Shown here: positions 30,910 through 41,362 of the stretch, one piece after another
Layout: each line of letters begins with the position of its first letter
How positions within the stretch are numbered: the stretch's first letter is position 1
Origin: Schlesneria paludicola DSM 18645
Lineage (GTDB): Bacteria > Planctomycetota > Planctomycetia > Planctomycetales > Planctomycetaceae
Reading direction: 5' to 3'
Length of the DNA: 64,000 bases
NCBI GenBank assembly: GCA_945876035.1
Contig: CAMCMU010000006.1
Location: 79,437-143,436, forward strand
Position numbers and translations under genes: made by a program
The notes under the pieces: model-generated
What the model was told of the DNA's origin: nothing
Databases searched by the model: none
The model's input: the letters and a program-made list of their open reading frames with translations, nothing else

Positions 30910-32733
30910 ATGTATCGGTCCCACATGTCCCTACCGTTATTGGCCATCCTGTGTTTGTGGACTCCGTCGGCCTTCGCGGAAAACATTCAAGGTGAAGAGA
31001 CGGGAAAGATTGCTGCTACTGAAAAGAAAACGCTTTCGGTGGCTCACATGGAGATTTCCGGAACCTACGCGGAGGGTGTCAGTATCCCTGGGCTATTTGG
31101 CGACGTCGTCGAAACGCTCGATTTCGGTTTGAAGAGAATGGAAAAGGCCGCCCGTGACGACACCTTAGAGGCGGTCATTCTGCACATCAATGATCCGAAA
31201 ATTGGTTGGGCCAAGCTGAACGAATTGCGAGTCGGAATTCACAAGATGCGATCGAAAGGCCGCAAAGTCTTCGCCTGGATGGAGAGCGCGGACACCAAGA
31301 GTTACTTGATTGCGACGGCCTGCGACACAATTGTGATCCCCGAATCAGGGATGGTGATGCTTCCTGGACTGCATGCCGAAATCTCGTTTTACAAGAATCT
31401 TTTCGACATGCTGTCGATTCAACCTCAAATGCTCCGTGTCGGTGAGTTTAAATCCGCCGCGGAACCGTATAGCCGCTCCGAAATGAGCCCTGCGTTTCGC
31501 GAAGAAATGGAAGCGATTCTGGACGATTATTACCGCCAAATGGTCGAAATCATCAGTACATCTCGCCAACTCACAATCGATCAGGTCAAGACCATTATTG
31601 ACACCGGATTGTTCTCCGCGAGCGATGCCCAACAACTCGGACTGATTGACGTGATCGGCTACGAAGACGCCATTTCGTCACTGATTAAAGCCGGGAACAA
31701 AGACTCTGAATTCAAAATCACCAAGGGATATGGCAAGAAAAAGATTGATACCGACTTCAGTGGATTCACCGGTATGGCAAAACTGATGAATTTGCTGATG
31801 GGAGTTGAGCCGAGCACACGTAAATCCACCGCAGCCAAGATCGCCGTAATTAACGCATCCGGCGCGATTGTCTCCGGTCCCAGTACCGCGAGTCCGTTTT
31901 CGGGGGAAGAGACGATGGGCTCCACGACAATGGTCAAGGCCATTCGTCAGGCTCGAGACGATCCCTCGGTAAAGGCCGTCATTCTGCGTGTTGACAGCCC
32001 AGGAGGAAGTGCCCTCGCCAGTGACCTCATGTGGCACGAACTGGAATTGCTCAACGAAAAAAAAACATTCGTTGTGAGTATGGGGGATACCGCTGCCAGT
32101 GGTGGTTACTATATCGCGATGGGTGCTGATCGGATTTTTGCGGAGCCGGGGACACTCACTGGGTCAATCGGGGTTGTCGGTGGAAAAATCGCGTTCGAAA
32201 AGTTCTACGAAAAAGTAGGAATTACAACGAGTGTCGTTCACAGAGGCACGAACAGCGGTGTCTTGAGCAGTACGATCCCGTTTTCTGATTCCGAAAAATC
32301 TGCGATGCAGAAGATGCTCAACGAGATCTATGCTCAGTTCACGACCAAGGCTGCGGCGGGGCGCAAAATGGATGTTGAAAAGCTGGAAAAGATGGCACGA
32401 GGGCGAGTTTATACCGGCGTGCAAGCTCTGCAACTCGGCTTGGTCGACGAATTGGGAACGCTGTCTGATGCCATCGCGTACGCAAAAAAAACTGCCGGGC
32501 TGGATCCCGATCAAAAACTCGAACGACTCGATCTACCAAAACCGACAAGCCCGTTTGAAACGCTATTTGGTCCGATCGATCCCTCCGCCGTAAGCACCCC
32601 GTCCGTTGTCGCCTCTTGGCTCACCCACTTTCCCCCAGAATTGGTCTCATTGTTACGCAGCCATGTGCTTTATGAGCAACTCTCGAAAGAACGGGTTCTG
32701 ACGGTGTTACCTTACCGGATTCACTTCAACTAA
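30910..32733 (+). CDS. sppA: Signal peptide peptidase SppA, 67-kDa type (S49)
   Basis: KAVILRVDSPGGSALASDLMWHELELLNEKKTFVVSMGDTAASGGYYIAMGADRIFAEPGTLTGSIGVVGGK; ATG 30910 followed by signal sequence. Confidence 0.93.
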   Translation: MYRSHMSLPLLAILCLWTPSAFAENIQGEETGKIAATEKKTLSVAHMEISGTYAEGVSIPGLFGDVVETLDFGLKRMEKAARDDTLEAVILHINDPKIGWAKLNELRVGIHKMRSKGRKVFAWMESADTKSYLIATACDTIVIPESGMVMLPGLHAEISFYKNLFDMLSIQPQMLRVGEFKSAAEPYSRSEMSPAFREEMEAILDDYYRQMVEIISTSRQLTIDQVKTIIDTGLFSASDAQQLGLIDVIGYEDAISSLIKAGNKDSEFKITKGYGKKKIDTDFSGFTGMAKLMNLLMGVEPSTRKSTAAKIAVINASGAIVSGPSTASPFSGEETMGSTTMVKAIRQARDDPSVKAVILRVDSPGGSALASDLMWHELELLNEKKTFVVSMGDTAASGGYYIAMGADRIFAEPGTLTGSIGVVGGKIAFEKFYEKVGITTSVVHRGTNSGVLSSTIPFSDSEKSAMQKMLNEIYAQFTTKAAAGRKMDVEKLEKMARGRVYTGVQALQLGLVDELGTLSDAIAYAKKTAGLDPDQKLERLDLPKPTSPFETLFGPIDPSAVSTPSVVASWLTHFPPELVSLLRSHVLYEQLSKERVLTVLPYRIHFN

Positions 32734-32819
32734 CCTCAAAACCAGCGTCAAGCTCCTTCGCGTTCGGCAACGAACCGGCCGCGACGGGATCTTCTCTTGC
32801 GTATTAAAAAGATTTGAAA

Positions 32820-33233
32820 ATGTTTCGTGTGACAAAAGAAATTAACTTTTGCTATGGCCACCGTTTACTGAATTACGAAGGCAAGTGCAAGTATTTACAT
32901 GGCCACAATGGTAAGGCGGTGATCACACTGGAAGGAGAGAACCTCGACGATCGTGGAATGGTCATCGATTTTTCCGACATCAAGAAGCACATTGCTGGTT
33001 GGATTGATATTCATCTCGATCACCGGATGATTTTGCATGAAGCGGACCCGATGGTGCCAATCTTCAAAAAGATGGGCGAACCGATGTATCTCATCAGTCA
33101 GAATCCCACGGCGGAAAATATCGCCAAGCTGATCTATGATTTCGCGAAGTCAAACAAGTTACCCGTATCTGAAGTCACGCTGTGGGAAACGCCCAACTCC
33201 TATGCCACGTTTAACGAGTCGCCGCGGCCTTGA
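32820..33233 (+). CDS. queD: 6-pyruvoyl-tetrahydropterin synthase / 6-carboxy-tetrahydropterin synthase (QueD-like)
   Basis: MFRVTKEINFCYGHRLLNYEGKCKYLHGHNGKAVITLEGENLDDRGMVIDFSDIK. Confidence 0.87.
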   Translation: MFRVTKEINFCYGHRLLNYEGKCKYLHGHNGKAVITLEGENLDDRGMVIDFSDIKKHIAGWIDIHLDHRMILHEADPMVPIFKKMGEPMYLISQNPTAENIAKLIYDFAKSNKLPVSEVTLWETPNSYATFNESPRP

Positions 33234-33457
33234 GTGGAAACGGTCGATTTCGGTTTTGGAGTATCGGCAATGATCGGTGGCTCGGATTGTTGGAAAAGTG
33301 TTGTCAAAGTTGATGGCCAAAGAACTCGGATTACCGACGGTGACTGAGAATCGCGTACGGATAAAATATTACGGATCGATTTGTGATTCCGTTTCGCACC
33401 TGTTGAAACTCTGCAGAAATCATCGATGACACGGACTCTGCAGAGAAGGATCATCCC

Positions 33458-34654
33458 GTGCTAAGTGAAACTCGGGAAATCCCATTTCTCCCTCCTGCGT
33501 CAGAATCGGATTTGACAAACGAGGCGTTAACCCAGGCAATCAAAGCCGAATCACGACGGCTTGGATTTGAATTGGTTGGCGTGACTCCGGCTGTTTCACC
33601 TCCGGGGTTGCCCCAGTTGCATGACTGGCTTCGTGCCGGGTACGCAGGTGAAATGCTTTATCTGCCGCGACGTTCATCCGCCTATGAGCATCCACGCCAT
33701 GTCTTTCCGTCGGTGCGGAGTGTCGTGATGTTGGCGATGAACTATCGTTCGGAGGAACCGGCACAGGTTGCGGCAAATGAGGGGCGTGTTTCTCGGTATG
33801 CCTGGGGAACGCTCGACTACCATGAACTCTTGAAAAACAAACTGAACCAACTGAGTCAATTCGTCCATGAGCAACGTCCGGGATGCACGACGCGCGGAGT
33901 CGTCGACACAGCTCCCCTATTAGAGCGAGACTTCGCTCGTCTGGCCGGACTGGGTTGGTTCGGAAAGAACACCATGCTGATCAACACGAGAAAAGGGAGT
34001 TGGCTGCTGCTCGCCGCATTGTTGGTCGATATTGAACTTGTTGCAGACTCGCCGCATGACACATCTCATTGCGGATCGTGTACCCGATGCCTCGATATTT
34101 GCCCAACCGATGCCTTTCCGAAACCCTATGTTCTTGATGCAAGAAAGTGCATCTCGTACCTGACAATCGAGCTGAAGACTCCGATTCCCGTCGAACTGCG
34201 TGAAGACGTTGGCGAATGGCTCTTCGGCTGCGATCTGTGCCAAGATGTCTGTCCCTGGAACCGAAAGGCGCCGCATACGAACGAACGTGCTTTTCAACCT
34301 CAATCCGATCTCAATCCTGCCAACTGTATTGCCCTTCTCGAAATGACTCGGGAGCAATTCGACTCGCGGTTTAAAAAGATGCCGATGGAACGGCCAGGAT
34401 TTGAGGGACTGCGTCGCAACGCAGCGATTGTGCTCGGCAATCATGGTAATAGTTCCGCCGTTCCCGCATTGATCGCAGCCCTTCAGGATGACTCCCCGCT
34501 CGTTCGAGGTGCGGCGGCGTGGTCGCTGGGAAAACTGGGAGGTCTTGCCTCCCAATTGGCACTTTCTGAACGATTGCAGGTCGACTGCGATGACCACGTT
34601 CGGAACGAAATTTCTGCGGCACTCGCCGCGACCTCTGCAGCCGTAACTCCATGA
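33458..34654 (+). CDS. queG: Epoxyqueuosine reductase with C-terminal HEAT repeats
   Basis: GWFGKNTMLINTRKGSWLLLAALLVDIEL...CGSCTRCLDICPTDAF...FGCDLCQDVCPWNRKAP, HEAT-like VRGAAAWSLGKLGG. Confidence 0.93.
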   Translation: MLSETREIPFLPPASESDLTNEALTQAIKAESRRLGFELVGVTPAVSPPGLPQLHDWLRAGYAGEMLYLPRRSSAYEHPRHVFPSVRSVVMLAMNYRSEEPAQVAANEGRVSRYAWGTLDYHELLKNKLNQLSQFVHEQRPGCTTRGVVDTAPLLERDFARLAGLGWFGKNTMLINTRKGSWLLLAALLVDIELVADSPHDTSHCGSCTRCLDICPTDAFPKPYVLDARKCISYLTIELKTPIPVELREDVGEWLFGCDLCQDVCPWNRKAPHTNERAFQPQSDLNPANCIALLEMTREQFDSRFKKMPMERPGFEGLRRNAAIVLGNHGNSSAVPALIAALQDDSPLVRGAAAWSLGKLGGLASQLALSERLQVDCDDHVRNEISAALAATSAAVTP

Positions 34655-35708
34655 CCTCACAAACGGCGATGCGTCGGCGAGAATAAGACTACCGCCGAAT
34701 TCTATCGGTCACCCGCTAGCAATGAGTGGAGCAATACCAAGGATCATTTTTGGTATAGATTCGGCACGGTGAAAGCGTGGATCGAGTTCTCGAATAGGCT
34801 TTCAACGCAAGTCGCTTATCCCACACACCAACTGTTAGACCATGATCGAGTTTTCGGGAGGATCGTCTCGTGAGATCACCCGTTTCCGAAACTGAGATTG
34901 ACGTGCGCGACTGCCAACCCGCCATGGATCGAAATCCGATGCCCCGATCCTCCTGGGTGCGAATGCTTCAAAATTGGTCCTGATCGCTCGTGACTTCTGG
35001 GCCATTCTCAAAGATTTCAGACACGTGGCCACCGTCTCGCGGTTCCAAAATCGCCCTGCAATGACTAACGCTGTTTGAGTCTGTGACGCACCAGACATGC
35101 TAGTTTTCTGTTCAGAGTTCAAGACGTTCGGACGCACCTTCCCGGAAACATGCTCGCCCGGAACTGTCACCAAACAAGTGTCAGTCCCTGCGGCAGGCGC
35201 GGCGTCAATTTCTTGACCCTGCGTTCGCATGTGGAGTACGGGTGTTTATTCACCGCCGGAGGCGAAGCATTTCTTTTGTCTCCGCCGAATCATAACTCCT
35301 CCACACAATTTCCAAGTCAATTTCCAAGTCCAGTTTTTAAAAAAACGACAGCAATTAAGACCGGTCTTCCGGAGACTTTACCTTAGGCGGGCAGACCGTT
35401 TCATGAAACCGGATATGCCAAATCCTCCGAAACCGTCTCGACTGTATTGACGTATCAGCTGTTGTTTGATGCAATAGCCTAGACCCATCGATTGTGTATG
35501 TTCATTCGCTGTTCTAGGCATGCCGTCACATTTCAGTCTGCAGGTGTTCATATAATTGATTCTTGAGTCCGTCTGATTCGGTCTACTACCCTCGTTTGTC
35601 CAATTCGTATTTTTGTCACTTCAATCAAATCGTCAGACGGAACTGATCTCGTCGAGCTTTTGGGAATGATTCGATCCACTTCTTCTGGTTCCCGTTCATC
35701 CGTCCTTT

Positions 35709-36584
35709 GTGGGTGCAATCGCGGTTGATACAGACTACCTCCAACTTTCCCCAATCTTCGGAGCTAGACTTTTGACAAACAGTGAATCCCCGTACCAGTT
35801 TGAGCGGTTAGATAATTACACTTTGCTCACTTTACATCCGCTGATTAATGACGGTCAGTGGGGGAACGTCTCGCAAGTGGGTACTGAAATTCTCAATCGT
35901 CTTGAGGCGATGGAGAATCCTTCGTTGGTGGTGGATCTTTCCCCGCTCGACTATATGGGGAGTGCTCAAGTGGCACTTCTTGTTAGGATTTGGAAATCTC
36001 TTAAGACTTCCAAGGGATCGATGGCCGTACAGTGTCCCGGCGAAACAGCGAAGGCCGTCTTGGCGACGGCTGGTTTAAAGTCCGTTTGGAAAATTGTGGA
36101 TACCCGCGAGGAAGCATTGGCTGCCGTCGGTGTCAGAGACTCTTATTCGTCCAATGAATCTGCGCCCCGTGTGGGAAGTCCCGTCCTCGGAATAATTGCG
36201 GTGGCCATTGCTGTGGCGGCGATTTTCCTTTGTGTTTTTGGACAAAAATTTATACCTGCTCCCGCCAGCTTCGGAGTGGTCGTTGTTTTCGCGCTGGCTT
36301 CTCTTGCTGCTGGTGGAACGGCTGCAATTCTCGCGACAGGTTTTTCGAAATGGGTCGGAGCAACCGCTGCCGTTGTCAGTGTCGGAGTGTTCCTTTGGGC
36401 CGGCTACCAATTTGGCAAATTTCAGAAACCACCCGTTGCCCCGCATTCGACCCCTGAATCAGAAGTGCAGACGGATGGTTCCGAATCCAAATTACCACCG
36501 GCAGACAAAAATGATGGTGGTGAGATCTCCAATCAGAAAATTGAAGCTCCACCTTCTCACGCTCCCATAAAAAGACCTAAATAA
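35709..36584 (+). CDS. STAS-domain protein followed by TM helices and hydrophilic tail
   Basis: LVVDLSPLDYMGSAQVALLVRIWKSLKTSKGSMAVQCPGETAKAVLATAGL; then GIIAVAIAVAAIFLCVFG and two more hydrophobic stretches; GTG start. Confidence 0.75.
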   Translation: MGAIAVDTDYLQLSPIFGARLLTNSESPYQFERLDNYTLLTLHPLINDGQWGNVSQVGTEILNRLEAMENPSLVVDLSPLDYMGSAQVALLVRIWKSLKTSKGSMAVQCPGETAKAVLATAGLKSVWKIVDTREEALAAVGVRDSYSSNESAPRVGSPVLGIIAVAIAVAAIFLCVFGQKFIPAPASFGVVVVFALASLAAGGTAAILATGFSKWVGATAAVVSVGVFLWAGYQFGKFQKPPVAPHSTPESEVQTDGSESKLPPADKNDGGEISNQKIEAPPSHAPIKRPK

Positions 36585-36746
36585 CAATGAATTACCGAAG
36601 CAAAAGACGTGATTTTAAGATAAATAATTCCTGAGAAATTCCCCAATCTTCAATAATGATCAAACTCGCGCTTTATCGCATTGATAACACGGATTGCACG
36701 CGTCAAAAAAACGACCGAATCCCTTCACTTCAGTGATGAATACACC

Positions 36747-37991
36747 ATGAGTCAATCTGCACATAAAAGTGAAAACATCTCCAGTCAAACAGCTGTTCGC
36801 GAAGAACTGCGTGAGCTTCTGGGGGTCGTTGGACCGGTTCCTCTTGTTGATTTGTTGATCGAGCGGGCATTTCATTTAAATGCGACGGACATTCACTTCG
36901 ACCCCACGGGCGAGGGTTTGAGATGCAGAATTCGGGTCGATGGGCTTTTGCATGACATCTTAATGGTCCCTTTGGCAACAATGCCTCAAGTCATTTCTCG
37001 GCTCAAGCTACTGGCTGGAATGGACATCACCGAGCGGCGTCTTGCACAAGACGGCCATATGGCAAACACGTTAGGAGAGCGGAGTCGAGACATTCGTGTG
37101 GGGAGTGGACCAACGATTTATGGAGAACGCCTCGTACTCCGCCTGATGCCAGATGCTCAGTCGTTTGAACGATACGACGATCTGCACGAACTCGGGTTGG
37201 AACCGAACCAAGCGACTCAAATGGAGCGTTTTATTAGGGCGCCATACGGAATGGTCTTGAGCGTTGGTCCAGTAGGAAGTGGTAAGAGTACGACAATGTA
37301 TTCATGCCTTAAGCGACTCAACGATCCGGCCAAAAGCCTGATTACCATCGAAGATCCTGTCGAGCGGCGAATGCCGGGAGTCAACCAGATTCAGGTTGAT
37401 CCTAAAATCAACTTTTCCTTTGTCGAAGCTCTCCGAGGTGTGCTGCGACAAGATCCCAATGTGATGATGATCGGAGAAATTCGTGATTCGGAGACGGCAC
37501 GAATCGCCGTCCGTGCGGGCCTGACCGGAGTGATGGTTCTGAGTACACTTCACGCCAACGATACGGCATCAACAATCGATGTCTTCCGTGATTTTGGCAT
37601 TCCGCCGATGTTCATTGCAGATAGCCTGCAGGGGATCCTCTCGCAGCGACTAATGCGCAAGGCCTGTCTTCATTGCCGACAGGCATATCATCCGGATGAA
37701 GCCACCTGCGTCATCTTGGGAATTGATCCTGCAAATGCGGCAGCAACGTCGCTGTTTCGCGGTCAAGGGTGCGATTCGTGCTTTGGAACAGGGTACTCCG
37801 GTCGAACTGGAATTTACGAAGTTATGGGACTTGATGCGGAACTTCGCCATGAGATTATTAAAGGTGCCCCGCAAAATGAGTTGATGTCGATCGCCAAGTC
37901 CAAAGGAATGCGCACACTCGATATGGCCGCCATTCAAAAAGTAACGGACGGGATCACGACAATTGAAGAAATGCATCGCGTCTTAACGTAG
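36747..37991 (+). CDS. GspE/PilB family type II secretion/type IV pilus ATPase (canonical motifs)
   Basis: [72 protein letters not shown]...[19 protein letters not shown]. Confidence 0.93.
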   Translation: MSQSAHKSENISSQTAVREELRELLGVVGPVPLVDLLIERAFHLNATDIHFDPTGEGLRCRIRVDGLLHDILMVPLATMPQVISRLKLLAGMDITERRLAQDGHMANTLGERSRDIRVGSGPTIYGERLVLRLMPDAQSFERYDDLHELGLEPNQATQMERFIRAPYGMVLSVGPVGSGKSTTMYSCLKRLNDPAKSLITIEDPVERRMPGVNQIQVDPKINFSFVEALRGVLRQDPNVMMIGEIRDSETARIAVRAGLTGVMVLSTLHANDTASTIDVFRDFGIPPMFIADSLQGILSQRLMRKACLHCRQAYHPDEATCVILGIDPANAAATSLFRGQGCDSCFGTGYSGRTGIYEVMGLDAELRHEIIKGAPQNELMSIAKSKGMRTLDMAAIQKVTDGITTIEEMHRVLT

Positions 37992-38062
37992 TTTCCAGAC
38001 AACGGATTTGATCGGCGTCCCGGATAGTATCGAGCGTTGAATTTCGCTATTTTTTACATGCT

Positions 38063-39250
38063 CTACAGAAAATCAGCAGCCACACGGTCTGCCATAAAGA
38101 GCCCCTCACGAGTGAGGCGTATTCCCGCATGATCATCGTCCAACCATCCACGTGCGACATTTTCTCGAATCGCTGTCTGAGCAATCTGATCCATGGGGAA
38201 ACCGCATCGTCTTTGGAACTCCGCTCGTGAAATGCCCTGAATACGGCGGAGACCGAGGAACAGAAGTTCTTTTGCTCGATGCACCGGTTCAAGTGTCTCC
38301 GTCTCGGCGACAGGTGACTCACCAGTTTTAATCCTCTTGAGCCAGCCGAGAACGCTCCGGATATTTGTTTCTCGAGAGCCATTGACATAGCGCGCCGCTC
38401 CGGGACCATAGGCCCAGTACGAGTCACCGATCCAATAGGCCTCGTTGTGTCGACAATGAAAACCAGGTCGAGCAAAGTTCGATATTTCGTAATGTTCGAG
38501 TCCTCCGTCGCAGAGATACTCGATGGCCAAGGCATATTGATCGCGTTCGAGTCCTTCGTCGATCGGCTGCATCTCACCGCGCCCTCGTCGAGTCCAAAAA
38601 CTAGTTCCCGGCTCCCATGTTAAACCGTAGATCGACATGTGGGTGACCCCCAGCCCGATTGCACGCCGCAAACTTGATTTCCAACCGTCGAGGGATTGAC
38701 CTGGCACGCCAAAAATTAAATCGATTGAAATGTTCTCAAACCGCTCCCGGAGACGAAGCATGACATCATCAATGTCATCTGGTGAATGGTCGCGTTCTAG
38801 CAATCTCAAAGATTGTGGCGAGAAGGACTGCACACCAAGACTGATCCGGTTCACGCCCGAATCGGCTAACAATCCAATTTTTTCTTGTGTCAGATCGAGT
38901 GGATTGGCTTCCACACTCACCTCTGCTCCCGGCAAAATCTGAAATCGTTGGTGAATGATCTGGAATAATTTTTGGAGTTGCTCGCATGAGGGGTGAGTCG
39001 GCGTACCACCACCTAAAAAAAGCGTCTCAAGGCCATCTGCCCGACTAGTCGCGGCCTGCTGATTCTGCTCGCGATCCCATTTTTTTCGTTCACTTTCAAT
39101 TTCCCGCTCCAGAGCCACGAGATACTCACTGATCAAGTCATCTCGATCCGCGATGAGGGTGAAATCGCAGTAGCCACATCGGCGACTACAAAATGGGACG
39201 TGAACGTAGGCCGAACGTGGCTTCGCAAAAAATTGTAAATTGCTGTCCAT
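38063..39250 (-). CDS. hemW: HemW-like radical SAM protein (coproporphyrinogen III oxidase-like)
   Basis: AYVHVPFCSRRCGYCDFTLIADRDD, LFLGGGTPTHPS, CRHNEAYWIGDSYWAYGPGA. Confidence 0.93.
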   Translation of the reverse strand: MDSNLQFFAKPRSAYVHVPFCSRRCGYCDFTLIADRDDLISEYLVALEREIESERKKWDREQNQQAATSRADGLETLFLGGGTPTHPSCEQLQKLFQIIHQRFQILPGAEVSVEANPLDLTQEKIGLLADSGVNRISLGVQSFSPQSLRLLERDHSPDDIDDVMLRLRERFENISIDLIFGVPGQSLDGWKSSLRRAIGLGVTHMSIYGLTWEPGTSFWTRRGRGEMQPIDEGLERDQYALAIEYLCDGGLEHYEISNFARPGFHCRHNEAYWIGDSYWAYGPGAARYVNGSRETNIRSVLGWLKRIKTGESPVAETETLEPVHRAKELLFLGLRRIQGISRAEFQRRCGFPMDQIAQTAIRENVARGWLDDDHAGIRLTREGLFMADRVAADFL

Positions 39251-40471
39251 TTTTTATTTTTCCGTGAAGCCAATCCGAATTCTCAAGCATTCATGGGTGA
39301 CGACAGAATCAGCCGTTGATGTCTCTGCAATCCAAATCATGGAATCCAACGGCGAATACGTTCCGCACGCTTTGGCAACATTTTTTTCTCTGTTGTGGAG
39401 AGTCCCGCTGCTGAAACCGTTCCGGTCACGAATGCTTCCTTGGTGAATTGAGTTTGATTGTTGTGACCGACGTTCACCAGAGCAAGGCGATCCTGTGGGC
39501 TGCGGACGGAAGGCTATGTTTTGTATCGTGACTAGGGGGATTTGGTGAGACGGTATTTTCCCCTTTTGAGGTGGTTGTTCCGAATCCTGAGAGTATGGCG
39601 CGGCGAACAGTCAGTCGTGTCTCTCATGGACGATTTCAACAATCCAAGTCGGTCGTCCATGTGAACTAGGGCATTGACGATCGGCAGCGGCGGTTCTGAC
39701 GTGTACCTTCCGCAGTAAACTTGCCTGCGGCAGACTAACAACCGGACTCCGTCAACGCTTCACAGAACTCCACACTGAAATACCCCATGATCAATCCCTC
39801 CGCACGAGACTGAGAGGAAACATCGAGTCCAGTACCCTTTTCACTGCGGTTCTCTGATCACAGAAATAAACGAGCAATGAGCATGCTCAGCCTGTGCCGG
39901 TTGGCATTCCGCACCAGTCACACAAGTCGGCACTCCTTGAAAGCCATGGCGGCGCGGTTTTTAAATGTTAGCCTCTGAAACGAACACCAGTCAGATCCGA
40001 ATCGGAGATCAGTACACTCAGACAGGGAATAGAGCGGGTGTTCGCTGTTAACAGCCTGTTGGCAGAGGCAGGCCGAAGCTCACGCTGAGCCCCATGGATG
40101 TGGAGAGCCATTTATTGATCGCGACTTGGTGTGATATTAAAACCCGTCGTGGACTTGTTCAGCAGGTTTCTCAGCATATTGATCGGCTGTAGCCGCCAAT
40201 TAGTCGCCACAAACACAGGCCCGCGATTACCGGTTCTCGCAATATTTTTCGCTGGACGGCCAAAACGTTTTTTTAATGTGACACACCATTTCAGCGACGT
40301 CGCCGACGATGCAACCAAAAAAAGAGCAACTCGTCGACGACGGTCACTTCAACGAAAGATCTAGGCAGATCAGCAAAAGCCAGTGACTGAGGCCTGATCA
40401 ATCGCTTGAGTGCGATACGTTACCGATTTGAAAACGTTTTTTCGCAACACTTTCCACGAGCGGCCAAGAAG

Positions 40472-40687
40472 TTACTTTCTTCGGGCGGCAGCGGGTTTTG
40501 ATGCAGCGATGGCCGTTGCGGCTCGCTCTTCCAAATTGACCATCGGACTGAATCGGCGAACCTTCGCTGCGATCGCCAACTTATCGGCTTGATTGGTTGC
40601 CTTGCGGAATCTCGCTTCAAATTTTTTCAATTTCACCGCATGTTTGCGGCGACGTTCTTTTTCGCGATCTCGTTCAGTGCGCGGCAT
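40472..40687 (-). CDS. Small basic protein, DUF6800-like
   Basis: MPRTERDREKERRRKHAVKLKKFEARFRKATNQADKLAIAAKVRRFSPMVNLEERAATAIAASKPAAARRK. Confidence 0.65.
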   Translation of the reverse strand: MPRTERDREKERRRKHAVKLKKFEARFRKATNQADKLAIAAKVRRFSPMVNLEERAATAIAASKPAAARRK

Positions 40688-40802
40688 GATGCAACTCTTA
40701 ATTTCCAAGCTCAAATCCACTGAGGCGATTCAAAGCGTCAAATCCACGGAATAGGAATAATTTCAATACGATGCGGCATTAGACGATGCTGTACGCAGCA
40801 TG

Positions 40803-40922
40803 CTAGCGCAACTTTTTGTGGCAGGTTTTACAGCGGACGCGCATTCCAACCAGCTTGTTGCATTTAGGACAACGCTTGGCCTTGCGAGCTAATTTCAATT
40901 TCGTACGTGGACGTAAAACCAT
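40803..40922 (-). CDS. 39-aa basic zinc-ribbon-like protein (two CxxC motifs)
   Basis: Hand-translated, not in the ORF track: MVLRPRTKLKLARKAKRCPKCNKLVGMRVRCKTCHKKLR*; upstream ATTTAGGACAGAATGAA-ATG contains an AGGA. Confidence 0.7.
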   Translation of the reverse strand: MVLRPRTKLKLARKAKRCPKCNKLVGMRVRCKTCHKKLR

Positions 40923-41362
40923 TTCATTCTGTCCTAAATCTCAGCCAACAACCGCAGCCTATATCGTCCAAGTCGGTTCCTGAACGATGGGTGAAGATAA
41001 CGGGCAAATCCTTTCCATGCAAGCCATTGAACCACGCCGAAATCGAATCCTCGGTCTAAACCTGATAATTCTCATTCCAGCAATGCGGCCCTTTGGACGG
41101 ACGCTGGTCAGGATAGAACTTCGGATCCTCCCTCGCCCCCCACATTGGTCTTCGCCGAAAAATCCGAGGAACCAATCTCGTGTCCCGAATCAGTCCGAGA
41201 ATCACTTCGAAAATCGCTGGCGGGCTCACCGACCGCTGACATTTTCCCGTGAACTCATCTGTGTGCCATTCGAGTCGGAATTCGGCGGAAATTTTTTCGC
41301 TCGCTTTTTTCGTCGATGACACAAAAAGCTTTCGTCTCGTCAACACCGTCAGCTAAGAAGGT

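Noticed and set aside
33920-34660. 246-aa minus-strand ORF antisense to queG
   Set aside because: Lies entirely within the coding region of a strongly supported QueG; no family motifs; typical shadow ORF in GC-rich DNA.
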